The notes under the pieces were generated by a model, which did not search any database, had not been told where the DNA came from, and worked only from the letters and a program-made list of their open reading frames with translations. A stretch of 64,000 bases of DNA from Acidimicrobiia bacterium (GTDB taxonomy: Bacteria > Actinomycetota > Acidimicrobiia > Acidimicrobiales > Aldehydirespiratoraceae). Positions within the stretch are counted from its first letter, which is position 1; each line of letters begins with the position of its first letter. The stretch spans positions 1 to 64,000 of the forward strand of contig JAJEEV010000030.1 of the NCBI GenBank assembly GCA_022820805.1, read 5' to 3'. The position numbers were made by a program, and so were the translations under genes. Positions 9,029-17,178 of this stretch are shown here, piece after piece.

Positions 9029-10318
9029 CTAGAAGCCGATGCTCTCGTCGATGAACTCGTTGGTGACGATGTCGCCGGGCTGCATCGAGGGGTCGACATC
9101 GAAGCCGGCCGCGATGATCTTGGCGATTACCTCGGCGATCCGGCTCTCGTCCATGTTGCCGACCGTGTCGTCGGGGCCGTTGCCGACAAGGCCGTAGTCC
9201 TTCTGGGCCTGTACGGAGAAATCGGCCAGTTCGGGTGGGTAGACCCAGAAGCTGTCAATGGTCTCCACCGCGTCGACGATGATGGCATTGGCTCGGTCTG
9301 GATCGGTCGCGAAGTCCACCACGGCTTGCTGGACGATGGGCACGAATCGCTCCAGGCAGGGGCGAAGCGAGTCGAGGTCACCGGTACGGATCGACAGCGT
9401 CTGGGAGTAGATCCGCAGGCCGGCGTCGTGGATCAACTCGAACGCGATCGGCTTGGCCCACTCCTCGTAGACGACCTCGTAGCTGTAGGGGGACTCCGAC
9501 GCGAACCCCTGCTGGGCAATGGCCCCGCCCTCGGTGATGAACCGGGACGGCGCGCCGTCGTAGGACGGGTCGATCTGGTCGGCCGAGAGGACCCCTTCGT
9601 TGACGAACACGTCGATGAAGGTTCCACCGGCAAACACGTTCACGGTGAGTCCGGCCTCGCCGATGTCGGCGATGGTCTTGATGTCGGGGTGCGACTCGGG
9701 GTCCCACTGGATGATCTGAGGGTTCTTCTCCAGGGGTGCGGCCACCGACATCGTCGGGGTCTCGCGGTTGCGGATGATCGCCTGATCGATGCTCACGTAG
9801 GCGAGGGTGATGTTGTCGTCCACGTAGATGTGGGAGGAGCCGGAGGCGAAGCCGATGGCGGGGCCTCCGGCCCGGATCTGGATGTCGACACCAGTGTCGA
9901 CATCTCCGGCCATGAGGCTCCCGGACGTCCACTGGTTGTCGGCATCGATCATGTAGTCGGACCCGACCAACTGGTACAAGGCTCCGTGCTCGGACTCGGG
10001 GAACCAGTCGGTCTGGATGACCAGAGGGTCGGGGCATACGCCGGCCAGGACCAGGGAGTCATCAGCCATCTCCTCATCGCCGGTGTCGGCCGGCGCCTCG
10101 GTGGTCTCGGGCTCGTCGGCGGGTGCTGGCTCGTCGGCAGGTTCGGGGTCGGGGTCCGGTGCGGGCTCAGGGTCCGGTGCGGGCGCGGTGGTCGTCGTCG
10201 CAGTCTCCGCGACTGTCGCCGTGGCGTCATCGTCGGTATCGTCGTCGCCGCATGCAGCCGCGATCAAGCCCAATACCGCCAGCGCGCAAAGGGCGCGAAT
10301 CCATGACTTCTTACTCAT
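9029..10318 (-). CDS. NMT1/THI5-like ABC substrate-binding lipoprotein
   Basis: Exported solute-binding protein of the NMT1/SsuA-THI5 type, expected to capture a small nitrogen- or sulfur-containing compound outside the membrane. It has a signal peptide of about 22 residues ending in the lipobox LIAAAC, then an Asp/Thr/Pro/Glu-rich linker of roughly 60 residues before the binding domain, which contains GSDYMID, ADIGEAGLTVN and a C-terminal FWVYPPELADF segment. 429 residues. No permease or ATPase lies alongside, so the transporter partners are elsewhere or missing. A divergent XRE-cupin regulator lies about 110 nt upstream, and an amidohydrolase follows. Confidence 0.85.
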   Translation of the reverse strand: MSKKSWIRALCALAVLGLIAAACGDDDTDDDATATVAETATTTTAPAPDPEPAPDPDPEPADEPAPADEPETTEAPADTGDEEMADDSLVLAGVCPDPLVIQTDWFPESEHGALYQLVGSDYMIDADNQWTSGSLMAGDVDTGVDIQIRAGGPAIGFASGSSHIYVDDNITLAYVSIDQAIIRNRETPTMSVAAPLEKNPQIIQWDPESHPDIKTIADIGEAGLTVNVFAGGTFIDVFVNEGVLSADQIDPSYDGAPSRFITEGGAIAQQGFASESPYSYEVVYEEWAKPIAFELIHDAGLRIYSQTLSIRTGDLDSLRPCLERFVPIVQQAVVDFATDPDRANAIIVDAVETIDSFWVYPPELADFSVQAQKDYGLVGNGPDDTVGNMDESRIAEVIAKIIAAGFDVDPSMQPGDIVTNEFIDESIGF

Positions 10319-10346
10319 GCTGTCCTCCAGGTGGTGGTCGGGAAAT

Positions 10347-10382
10347 GTTGATATGACCTATACCAATCTTGATACCATCAAC
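10347..10382. promoter_or_regulatory. inverted repeat in divergent promoter region
   Basis: GTTGAT (10347-10352) and ATCAAC (10377-10382) form a perfect 6-bp inverted repeat around an AT-rich core that also carries TTGATA and TATACC. It lies between the binding-protein gene and the divergent XRE-cupin regulator, so it is a candidate operator for that regulator. Short arms and wide spacing keep this tentative. Confidence 0.35.
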
Positions 10383-10428
10383 ATTCGCTCGGCGCAAGCC
10401 GGATGGAATCGCGAGCCGGAACAAGCCT

Positions 10429-11064
10429 GTGAACTCTGAGAACGTTGCTGTCGGCGCTGGGGGAGCGAGGCTCGACAGGGTCGACGATGCGGAGCGAATC
10501 CGGCGGCTGGGGGCCAAGGTCCGCACCCTGCGAAAAGAGCGCGGCCTGACCCTGAAGGCCCTGGCCCAGTTAAGCGGCCTGTCTCACCCCTTCCTGTCCC
10601 AGGTCGAGAGGGGACTGGCGAGGCCGTCGATGAACTCGCTGCACCAGATCTCCGAGGCGCTGGGCACCAACGCGTCGTGGCTGCTCGCCGGGTCGGAGAA
10701 CACCCGGGAGGCGACCGTTGTCCGGGCGGCCGACACCTCGGTGGTGCCGGCCAGCGAGCTCGGGGAGATGGACGGTCTGCGCCGGGTGGTCGCCCCTGAG
10801 GCCAGCCCGTTCCAGGTCGTCGAGTTCACCGGCGCCCCCGACTCGTTCCGCGAGTACTGGGTCCACGACGGATTCGAGACGATCTACGTCATCTCGGGAG
10901 CGGTGGACGTCGACCTGGACGGCGAGATCTTCCGGCTCGAGCCCAGCGACTCCATCTCCTACGACACCCGCCAGCCGCACCGGCTGCGGGCCGCGACCGA
11001 CGAGACGGTCAAGCTGCTCATGATCGAGGCCTCGCCCGGCTTCACCAACGTTCGCCTCGGGTAG
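10429..11064 (+). CDS. XRE-family regulator with C-terminal cupin
   Basis: Transcription regulator with an N-terminal helix-turn-helix (RRLGAKVRTLRKERGLTLK, then LSGLSHPFLSQVERG; about residues 18-70) and a C-terminal cupin_2 sensor domain (WVHDGFETIYVISGAVDV, DTRQPHRL). Regulators of this architecture often control amine, amino-acid or nucleobase catabolism with the cupin binding an effector. I chose the GTG at 10429; an in-frame TTG at 10369 would add 20 residues inside the intergenic region, without a ribosome-binding site. It is divergent from the NMT1-type lipoprotein gene and probably controls it and the amidohydrolase. The ABC exporter begins 11 nt after its stop, with the stop codon inside that gene's -10 box. 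Confidence 0.85.
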   Translation: MNSENVAVGAGGARLDRVDDAERIRRLGAKVRTLRKERGLTLKALAQLSGLSHPFLSQVERGLARPSMNSLHQISEALGTNASWLLAGSENTREATVVRAADTSVVPASELGEMDGLRRVVAPEASPFQVVEFTGAPDSFREYWVHDGFETIYVISGAVDVDLDGEIFRLEPSDSISYDTRQPHRLRAATDETVKLLMIEASPGFTNVRLG

Positions 11065-11067
11065 CCT
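11062..11067 (+). promoter_or_regulatory. leaderless -10 box of the ABC exporter
   Basis: TAGCCT; its first three bases are the stop codon of the upstream regulator, and the GTG start follows 8 nt later. Same geometry as other leaderless boxes in the window. Confidence 0.4.
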
Positions 11068-11075
11068 GCGGCCCC

Positions 11076-12107
11076 GTGCCGCCCGCTGCCCGGAATGGGG
11101 ATCTGAATCCGGCCATCGAGGCTCAGGGCTTGGTCCGGACCTTCGGCGACAAGCGGGCTGTCGACGGTGTGGAGCTGCGCGTCGAGGCCGGGGAGATATA
11201 CGGCTTCCTCGGCCCCAACGGCGCGGGCAAGAGCACCACGGTGCGGATGCTGTGCACGCTGCTGAAGCCCACCGCGGGGCGGGCCGCGGTGGCCGGCCAC
11301 GACGTGGAGGCCAGTCCCGGCGACGTTCGCATCCGGATCGGGGTCGCCCTTCAGGACGCCGCGCTCGACGAGCGCCAGACCGGCCGGGAGATACTCGACC
11401 TGCAGGCCCGCCTGTACGGCCTGAGCGCAGCCGACCGGGCCGCCTCGATCGAGCGGGCGGTCGATCTGGCCGACATAGGCGACGCCATGGACGATCGGGT
11501 CAAGACCTACAGCGGCGGCATGAGACGCCGCCTCGACCTCGCGGCCGCACTCATCCACGGCCCCGAGGTGCTGTTCCTGGACGAGCCGACCACCGGCCTC
11601 GACCCGGTCAGCCGCACACAGGTCTGGGAGGAGGTCCGCCGGCTGAACCGGGAGCTCGGGGTGACGGTGTTCCTCACCACGCAGTATCTCGAGGAGGCGG
11701 ACGCGCTGGCCGACCGGGTGGCCATCATCGACGGCGGCCGCATTGTCGAGGAGGGGCGGCCGACCGATCTGAAGCGGGCCGTGGGCGCCGACGTCATAGT
11801 CGTCGACCTGCCGCCGGAGGCCATCGCGCCGGCTGCCGCGGTGGCTGAGACGGTGCCCGAGGTCGATGCGGTGACCCAGGGCCGCCGCGGCATCACCATC
11901 GCCACCGCGGACGGCGCGGCCACCGTCGGCAGCGTGGCTGTGGCCCTGTCGGCGGCCGGGCTGCACCCGAGGTCGCTCACCGTCCGCACGCCGTCGCTCG
12001 ACGATGTGTTCCTGCTGGCGACCGGGTACCGGATGTCGACGGTGGACCCGACCGCCGAGGCCGGCGCAGGAGCCGGTCTCGGCCGCGCCGGCGCCGCCGC
12101 GCCGTAG
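11076..12107 (+). CDS. DrrA-family ABC exporter ATPase
   Basis: ATP-binding subunit of an ABC-2 exporter of the daunorubicin-resistance (DrrA) type. Walker A GPNGAGKST near residue 48, signature YSGGMRRR near residue 147, Walker B VLFLDEPTTGLDP, and the typical C-terminal DrrA extension ending in SLDDVFLLATG. 343 residues, with an Ala/Gly-rich tail. The permease follows 23 nt downstream. The exported compound (drug, lipid or other hydrophobic molecule) cannot be told. Confidence 0.92.
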   Translation: MPPAARNGDLNPAIEAQGLVRTFGDKRAVDGVELRVEAGEIYGFLGPNGAGKSTTVRMLCTLLKPTAGRAAVAGHDVEASPGDVRIRIGVALQDAALDERQTGREILDLQARLYGLSAADRAASIERAVDLADIGDAMDDRVKTYSGGMRRRLDLAAALIHGPEVLFLDEPTTGLDPVSRTQVWEEVRRLNRELGVTVFLTTQYLEEADALADRVAIIDGGRIVEEGRPTDLKRAVGADVIVVDLPPEAIAPAAAVAETVPEVDAVTQGRRGITIATADGAATVGSVAVALSAAGLHPRSLTVRTPSLDDVFLLATGYRMSTVDPTAEAGAGAGLGRAGAAAP

Positions 12108-12130
12108 CGGCCCTCGGGAAGCGGCCGGTC

Positions 12131-12943
12131 ATGAGTGTTCAGAGCACTGCGCCCGTGGTGGCCGGCGGGGGCATGGTGCGCCCCGTCGGGTTCCTCACCG
12201 ACATCGCCACCGTGGCCCGCCGCTCCGTGCGCAGCCTGCTGCGCGAGCCCGAGGCGATGGCACCGGCGCTGATCATCCCGACGTTCTTCTTCATCGTCAA
12301 CATCGGCGCGCTGGAGTCCTTCGTCGAGCGCAACCCCGGAATCGACTACCGGGCGTTCCAGATCCCGGTGGCGATCATCTTCGCGGTCACCGGCATCTCC
12401 CGGGCGTCGGTGCTGGTCATCGACATCCAGTCCGGGTACCTCGACCGCATGCTGGTGACGCCGGTACGGCGGACAACGCTGCTGCTCGGCCTGATGGTGG
12501 CCGACATCGTGCTGGCCGTCGCGCTGTCGCTGGTCGTGATCGCCATGGGCCTGGTCTTCGGGGTCCGCTTCGGCACCGGGCTGCTGGGGATCCTGGTCTT
12601 CCTGGCCCTGGCGGTGGCCTGGAGCCTGGCCTTCACCGGCTTCCCGTACACGGTGGCGCTGCGCACCGGCAACCCGGCCGCGGTCAACTCGTCGTTCCTG
12701 ATCTTCTTCCCCTTCGCCTTCCTCACGCCCGCATACCTGCCGCGCGAGCTGATGACCGGCTGGATGCAGAACGTGGCCGCCTGGAACCCTGTGACCTACC
12801 TGCTGGAGGGCATGCGCTCGCTGCTGTCGCAGGGCTGGGACGGGGCCGCGCTCGGCAAGGGGGCGGCCGCCATCGGCGGCCTGGCGGTGGTCACATTCGT
12901 GATGGCGTTCCGGTCGCTGGCCCGGCGGGTGGCCACCGGCTGA
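12131..12943 (+). CDS. ABC-2 type permease (DrrB-like)
   Basis: Membrane partner of the preceding DrrA-type ATPase. The 270 residues contain about six hydrophobic segments: ALIIPTFFFIVNIGA, a central pair near LLLGLMVADIVLAVALSLVVI, GLLGILVFLALAVAW, SSFLIFFPFAFLTPAY and a C-terminal helix. The segment ending LLSQGWDG and the PAYLPRELM motif match DrrB-like permeases. The ATG start is 23 nt after the ATPase stop; the pair forms a two-gene exporter operon. Confidence 0.9.
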   Translation: MSVQSTAPVVAGGGMVRPVGFLTDIATVARRSVRSLLREPEAMAPALIIPTFFFIVNIGALESFVERNPGIDYRAFQIPVAIIFAVTGISRASVLVIDIQSGYLDRMLVTPVRRTTLLLGLMVADIVLAVALSLVVIAMGLVFGVRFGTGLLGILVFLALAVAWSLAFTGFPYTVALRTGNPAAVNSSFLIFFPFAFLTPAYLPRELMTGWMQNVAAWNPVTYLLEGMRSLLSQGWDGAALGKGAAAIGGLAVVTFVMAFRSLARRVATG

Positions 12944-12983
12944 TCAGCCGGCCGCTCCTCCCCTCGGAGCGGCACCGGCAAGA

Positions 12984-13095
12984 GGCCGAGCGGATGGACT
13001 CGACCCGCTGGTCATCTTCGCGAGGGGCAGAGCGAGGCCGTGGCCCGAGCGGCCCGTGAGCGAAGCGAACAAGAGCGGAATGACACCGCCGCACC
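12984..13095 (+). repeat. direct repeat, copy 1 (upstream of the PfkB kinase)
   Basis: About 100-nt imperfect direct repeat whose most conserved parts are GAGGCCGAGCGGAT at the left and GTGAGCGAAGCGAAC followed by AAGAGCG and AATGACACCGC at the right. A second copy lies just after the kinase gene (14165-14270). It is non-coding and lies in front of the kinase's likely start. Confidence 0.55.
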
Positions 13096-13172
13096 GCTGG
13101 GCGCTTGCGAGCAGTCCGCGCTCGCGGCAGGCGCACCGGCCTACTGTCTGGGCCGACACGCGGGGAGGCCGC

Positions 13173-14165
13173 TTGGAACCTGTGCTCGATGTTGTGGGCG
13201 TCGGAAACGCCATCGTCGACGTGATCGCGTCCGTGGACGACCCGTTCATCGCGGCACACCGGCTGGCCAAGGGGGCCATGACCCTGGTCAGCGCCGAGAG
13301 GTCGGCTGAGCTCTATGAGGCCATGCCTGCCGGCATTGCGGTCTCCGGCGGCTCGGCGGCCAACACCGTGGCCGGCGTCGCGTCCTTCGGGGGGCGGGCC
13401 GGCTTCATCGGCAAGGTGCGCGACGACCAGCTGGGAGAGGTGTTCGTGCACGACATCCGGGCGACCGGTGTGGCCTTCGACGTGCCGCCCGCGCCGGAGG
13501 GACCGCCCACGGCCCGCTGCCTCATCCAGGTGACCCCCGATGCCGAGCGCACCATGAACACCTTCCTGGGCATAGCGGCACTGCTGGGACCCGCCGACGT
13601 GGACACCACGCTGGTGACCTCCGCGCGGATCACCTACTGCGAGGGCTATCTGTGGGACGTGCAGGTGGCCAAGGACGCCATCCGGCTGGCCATGGAAGCC
13701 GCCGGAGAGGCCGGCCGAACGGTGGCTCTGGCGCTGAGCGACTCGTTCTGCGTGGAGCGGCACCGCGCCGAGTGGCTGGACCTGATCGAGGACCGGGTCG
13801 ATGTGGTGTTCGCCAACGAGGCCGAGATATGCGCCCTGCACTCGACCGACGATCCAGCCGCGGCTCGGGACCGGACCGCCGCGATGGCACGGACCGTGGT
13901 GGTCACCCGCGGCGCCCGGGGTTCCATCGTGGTCGATCCGACGACGCTGGAGGAGGTCCCCGCCGCACCGGTCGACCATGTGGTGGACGCCACCGGTGCC
14001 GGGGACCTGTACGCCGCGGGGTTCCTGTGGGGTCTCAGCCAGGGAGCGCCCCTGTGGAACTGCGCGCAGCTGGGAAGCCTGGCCGCGGCCGAGGTGGTGA
14101 GCCATGTGGGCGCGCGTCCGGTGGTGTCGCTGGCCGGGCACGCCGCCGCGGCCCCGCCCGCTTAG
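13173..14165 (+). CDS. PfkB-family kinase, adenosine kinase type
   Basis: Ribokinase-fold sugar/nucleoside kinase; the closest pattern is the bacterial adenosine-kinase group (VVGVGNAIVDVIA at the N-terminus, GGSAANTVAGVASFGG, VVFANEAEICAL, and the PfkB signature DATGAGDLYAAGFLWGL with catalytic Asp). It would make AMP from adenosine, complementing the adenosine deaminase gene near 45 kb. Start: TTG at 13173 with GGGGAGG 4 nt upstream; a GTG at 13182 is possible, and the frame is open to 13056 but that part lies inside a non-coding repeat. About 330 residues. The gene is flanked by two copies of that repeat, so it could have moved as a unit. Confidence 0.82.
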   Translation: MEPVLDVVGVGNAIVDVIASVDDPFIAAHRLAKGAMTLVSAERSAELYEAMPAGIAVSGGSAANTVAGVASFGGRAGFIGKVRDDQLGEVFVHDIRATGVAFDVPPAPEGPPTARCLIQVTPDAERTMNTFLGIAALLGPADVDTTLVTSARITYCEGYLWDVQVAKDAIRLAMEAAGEAGRTVALALSDSFCVERHRAEWLDLIEDRVDVVFANEAEICALHSTDDPAAARDRTAAMARTVVVTRGARGSIVVDPTTLEEVPAAPVDHVVDATGAGDLYAAGFLWGLSQGAPLWNCAQLGSLAAAEVVSHVGARPVVSLAGHAAAAPPA

Positions 14166-14270
14166 AGGCCGAGCGGATAGGCACTCGAATCCGGCGCATA
14201 CGGCTCGAGGCCGTGGACAGAGCTGCACGTGAGCGAAGCGAACAAGAGCGTGAATGACACCGCTGCGACG
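14165..14270 (+). repeat. direct repeat, copy 2 (downstream of the PfkB kinase)
   Basis: Second copy of the repeat at 12984-13095, sharing GAGGCCGAGCGGAT and GTGAGCGAAGCGAAC followed by AAGAGCG and AATGACACCGC with 1-2 base changes. It begins at the end of the kinase stop codon. Confidence 0.55.
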
Positions 14271-14298
14271 CGACCGGCTTTGCCTATTCGCGCGGCCC

Positions 14299-14304
14299 TA
14301 GGCT
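14299..14304 (+). promoter_or_regulatory. leaderless -10 box of the SRPBCC gene
   Basis: TAGGCT, ending 6 nt before the ATG at 14311. Confidence 0.4.
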
Positions 14305-14310
14305 CGGCGT

Positions 14311-14754
14311 ATGGTCACGATAGGGGTGTCGACGGTGGTGCCCGCCGCACCCGAGACGGTCTGGGAGGACCTGCGCCACATCGGCCGCCACGTCGACTGG
14401 ATGGCCGACGCCGACGCGATCCGCTTCGAGACCGAGGCGACCGAGGGCGTGGGCGTGTGCTTCGAGTGCGCGACCAGGGTCGGCCCCATCCGGCTCACGG
14501 ACCGCATGGAGGTGACCGAGTGGCGCGACGCCGAGGTCATGGGGATCCGCCACGCCGGGACCGTCTCGGGCACCGGCCAGTTCCGGCTCACTCCCTGCCA
14601 GGGCCCGGCCGGCGAGATCCACACCCGGTTCGAGTGGACCGAGACGCTGCACTTCCGGTGGTGGCTGGGGGGACCGCTCGGCGCGGCCGCGGCCCGTCCG
14701 GTGCTCAGAGCGGTGTGGGCGCGCAACCTCCGTCGCTTCGCCTCCCGGTTCTGA
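14311..14754 (+). CDS. SRPBCC / START-like protein
   Basis: 147-residue protein of the polyketide cyclase/dehydrase (SRPBCC) superfamily, a helix-grip fold that binds hydrophobic ligands. It shows the family opening (VPAAPETVWEDL, then IGRHVDWM), alternating beta strands, and the C-terminal helix with RPVLRAVWARNLRRF. The ligand and role are unknown. It stands alone, with its own leaderless-type promoter, between the kinase repeat and an AT-rich regulatory region. Confidence 0.75.
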   Translation: MVTIGVSTVVPAAPETVWEDLRHIGRHVDWMADADAIRFETEATEGVGVCFECATRVGPIRLTDRMEVTEWRDAEVMGIRHAGTVSGTGQFRLTPCQGPAGEIHTRFEWTETLHFRWWLGGPLGAAAARPVLRAVWARNLRRFASRF

Positions 14755-14891
14755 TCGCCGGGTCACCGTCCGGGTGGCCCGAAGCCTCCACCGCGGGCCC
14801 GGGAGCCGCCGGATCCGCCCGGCGCGGCTGCAGCAGTGGATTCTGCAACGCCATCTAATATGGTTCTGGAATATACAAGCATGTTTCATAC

Positions 14892-14924
14892 AATAATCAT
14901 TATTATCAGTAACGGTTATTATCA
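14892..14924. promoter_or_regulatory. AT-rich operator/promoter region before tetR
   Basis: In a striking AT-rich island, AATAAT-C-ATTATT (14892-14904) is a dyad and TTATTATCA occurs twice (14900-14908 and 14916-14924), a 16-nt repeat register. It sits just upstream of the TetR-family gene, so an autoregulatory operator overlapping the promoter is likely. Confidence 0.45.
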
Positions 14925-14957
14925 ACAGCGGTTGCTGTCAAGTTGGCACAGGAACGG

Positions 14958-15659
14958 GTGGTGAAGGCGAATGGTGAAGGAATGGACGACTCCCTGACGG
15001 GTTCCGACGCCATCGATGGCGTCTATCCGGAGTCGGTCGCCCCGGCGAAGGACTCCGACCGGTCGCAGGCGGTGACGCTGAGCCTTCTCGATGCCGCCGT
15101 CGAGGTGTTCGCCGAGAGCGGGTTCGAGGCCGCCCGCGTCGCTGAGATCGCGCGCCGGGCCGGACTCACCACCGGTGCCATCTACGCCCGGTGGCGGGGC
15201 AAGCGGGCCCTGCTCGTCGACGCTGTGGGCCACGTCTGGCCGCAGTTCGCGGACCTGCCCGCACACGGCTCGCACCGGCCCGCTCCCGAGACTCTGGCCG
15301 CGCTGGGCGCAAGCCTCATCGACGCCGGTGACGCCAAGTCCCGCGACGTGCTGCTGGAGGCGTTCGTCAGCGCCCGCCGCGACGATGAGTTCCGCGCCGC
15401 GGTCACCCGCTCCATGGAGCAGGAGGCCGACGGCCTGCGCCACCTCGTGGCCGGGGGCAAGGCTCAGGGACTCATCGATCCGGAAGTGAGCGCCCGCGTC
15501 ATGGTGGCGTTCCTGCAGTCACTGCGGCTCGGTATCCACCTGGTCGCCTCCGCGTCCGACCTCGATGTTCCGAGAGCCGACTGGGAACGGCTGATCGCCC
15601 GGCTGGCCGCGGCGGTGATACCCGCAGCCCCCTCGGGCCCGCCCGCGTCCGGCCGGTGA
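14958..15659 (+). CDS. TetR-family transcriptional regulator
   Basis: Probable repressor with the TetR N-terminal DNA-binding domain (LLDAAVEVFAESGFEAARVAEIARRAGLTTGAIY split over about residues 45-85, then WRGKRALL) and a C-terminal ligand-binding domain of no recognised specificity. The GTG at 14958 has an AGGA 5 nt upstream; an upstream TTG (14943) and a downstream ATG (14982) are possible. The first ~35 residues before the HTH look unstructured. The next gene downstream is a dienoyl-CoA isomerase, hinting at a role in acyl-CoA metabolism, but this is inference from position only. Confidence 0.87.
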   Translation: MVKANGEGMDDSLTGSDAIDGVYPESVAPAKDSDRSQAVTLSLLDAAVEVFAESGFEAARVAEIARRAGLTTGAIYARWRGKRALLVDAVGHVWPQFADLPAHGSHRPAPETLAALGASLIDAGDAKSRDVLLEAFVSARRDDEFRAAVTRSMEQEADGLRHLVAGGKAQGLIDPEVSARVMVAFLQSLRLGIHLVASASDLDVPRADWERLIARLAAAVIPAAPSGPPASGR

Positions 15660-15689
15660 TCCCGCCTCTGTGACCGCAGGGCGCACGGC

Positions 15690-15695
15690 TACGCT
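15690..15695 (+). promoter_or_regulatory. leaderless -10 box of the crotonase gene
   Basis: TACGCT, ending 6 nt before the ATG at 15702. Confidence 0.4.
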
Positions 15696-15701
15696 GCGGG
15701 G

Positions 15702-16541
15702 ATGGGGTACGAGTGCTTCGAGGTGGAGGAGTCCGACCACATAGCCCACCTTCGCCTGAGCCGGGGCGAGCAGCTCAACAGCATGATCCCGGAGTTCTGG
15801 TCGGAGCTGCCCGCCATCGTGGACGAGATCTCCGACTCGGGACGGGCGAGGGTGATCGTGCTGTCCGCGGAGGGCCGCCACTTCTGTGCCGGCATGGACC
15901 TGTCGGTGTTCGGCGGCGACTCGATGATCGAGGGCGACTCGACGGAGGTCGGCCGGCGCCGGGCGAACGTGCGGCTCAACCTGATGCACCTCCAGCGCTC
16001 GTTCACCGCGCTCGAGCAGGCCCGCATGCCGGTGCTGGCCGCGATCCACGGGGCCTGCGTGGGCGGCGCGGTCGATCTGGTGACCGCGGCCGACTGCCGC
16101 TACGCCACCGCCGACGCCTGGTTCTCGATACACGAGATCAACATCGGCATGGCCGCCGATGTGGGCACGCTTCAGCGGCTGCCCAAGCTCATCCCGCCCG
16201 GCGTGGCCCGCGAGTACGCCTACACCGGCCGCCGCATGCCGGCGCGGCGGGCCCACCAGTTGGGCCTGGTCAACGAGGTCTTCGATGACCGGGAGTCGAT
16301 GATGGACGCGGTGATGGGCACGGCCGCGGAGATCGCGGCCAAGTCGCCGCTGGCGGTCCACGGCACCAAGGAGGCTCTCAACTACAGCCTGGACCACACG
16401 GTGGAGGACTCGCTGCGCCACATTGCGCTGTGGCAGTCGGGAATGCTGCATCCCGGGGACCTCGCCGAGTCGTTCACGGCCCAGTCCGAGGGACGCCCTC
16501 CCGCCTACGAGGACCTGCCCGAGGTGCGCCGCGGCCTGTGA
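15702..16541 (+). CDS. delta(3,5)-delta(2,4)-dienoyl-CoA isomerase-like crotonase
   Basis: Crotonase-fold enzyme of 279 residues. The oxyanion-hole regions are HFCAGMDLSVF and HGACVGGAVDLVTAADCRYA. The following segment HEINIGMAADVGTLQRLPK matches the ECH1 dienoyl-CoA isomerase pattern, retaining the three acidic residues of that branch (Asp in GGAVDLV, Glu in HEIN, Asp in AADVG). This points to isomerisation of 3,5-dienoyl-CoA during oxidation of odd-position unsaturated fatty acids, rather than a plain hydratase. No other beta-oxidation gene is adjacent. Confidence 0.82.
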   Translation: MGYECFEVEESDHIAHLRLSRGEQLNSMIPEFWSELPAIVDEISDSGRARVIVLSAEGRHFCAGMDLSVFGGDSMIEGDSTEVGRRRANVRLNLMHLQRSFTALEQARMPVLAAIHGACVGGAVDLVTAADCRYATADAWFSIHEINIGMAADVGTLQRLPKLIPPGVAREYAYTGRRMPARRAHQLGLVNEVFDDRESMMDAVMGTAAEIAAKSPLAVHGTKEALNYSLDHTVEDSLRHIALWQSGMLHPGDLAESFTAQSEGRPPAYEDLPEVRRGL

Positions 16542-16559
16542 GCCGCAGCGCCGGCGAGG

Positions 16560-17165
16560 TCAGTTCTCCAGGACCGGCCGGTAGCTCAACTTCAGGTCGC
16601 CGAGGCGGACCAGCATCGAGGCGATCCAGCCGCCCAGCGCGGTGAAGTGCTTGTCGAGCTCCGCGCCGTCGGACAGGCCGGCCTCGTCGAGCTCGTAGAC
16701 GCCCTCGTAGCTCACATCGATGGCGTACTCGGTGGCGTCGGCGTCGTCGAGGTCCTCGGCGTACAGCGACTCGACCCGGGGACCTCCCCGCTGCAGGGAC
16801 TCGCTGCCGATGTCGGGGCTGGAAGGGGGGAGCACCCCCAGGACCATGGCCGGCTCGGGCGTCTCGGCCAGGCACTGGGCCCGCAGCAGGATCTTGATCT
16901 CGATGCGGGGCGGCTCGGCATAGCTCTCGCCCGCGTACCAGCTCAGGTAGGCCGCCTGCGACCAGGTGGGCCACACGCAGCTGACGTCGGCGCACACCCT
17001 GGGGGGCTGCCCCTCCCCGGGCAGGGCATAGGAGTTCTCCCAGGAGACGTCGCCCAGCAGCACATCGGTCTGGAAGCGCTCCTCGCCCGCCTGCCGCTCC
17101 AGCAGCGCGTCCTCGAACGCGTCCCGCAGGGCGCCTATCGCATCGGTGAAGACATGGTCGAGCAT
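16560..17165 (-). CDS. hypothetical protein
   Basis: 201-residue soluble protein that I do not recognise. It is acidic in its second half (AEDLDDADATEYAIDV), has Cys residues in RVCADVSCVWPTWSQ, and has no signal peptide or membrane segment. The ATG at 17165 is preferred; the longer open frame reaches into the LacI gene. It lies 13 nt downstream of the LacI-type regulator on the same strand, so it may be co-transcribed with it; function unknown. Confidence 0.65.
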   Translation of the reverse strand: MLDHVFTDAIGALRDAFEDALLERQAGEERFQTDVLLGDVSWENSYALPGEGQPPRVCADVSCVWPTWSQAAYLSWYAGESYAEPPRIEIKILLRAQCLAETPEPAMVLGVLPPSSPDIGSESLQRGGPRVESLYAEDLDDADATEYAIDVSYEGVYELDEAGLSDGAELDKHFTALGGWIASMLVRLGDLKLSYRPVLEN

Positions 17166-17178
17166 CGTCTCGTCCGCT

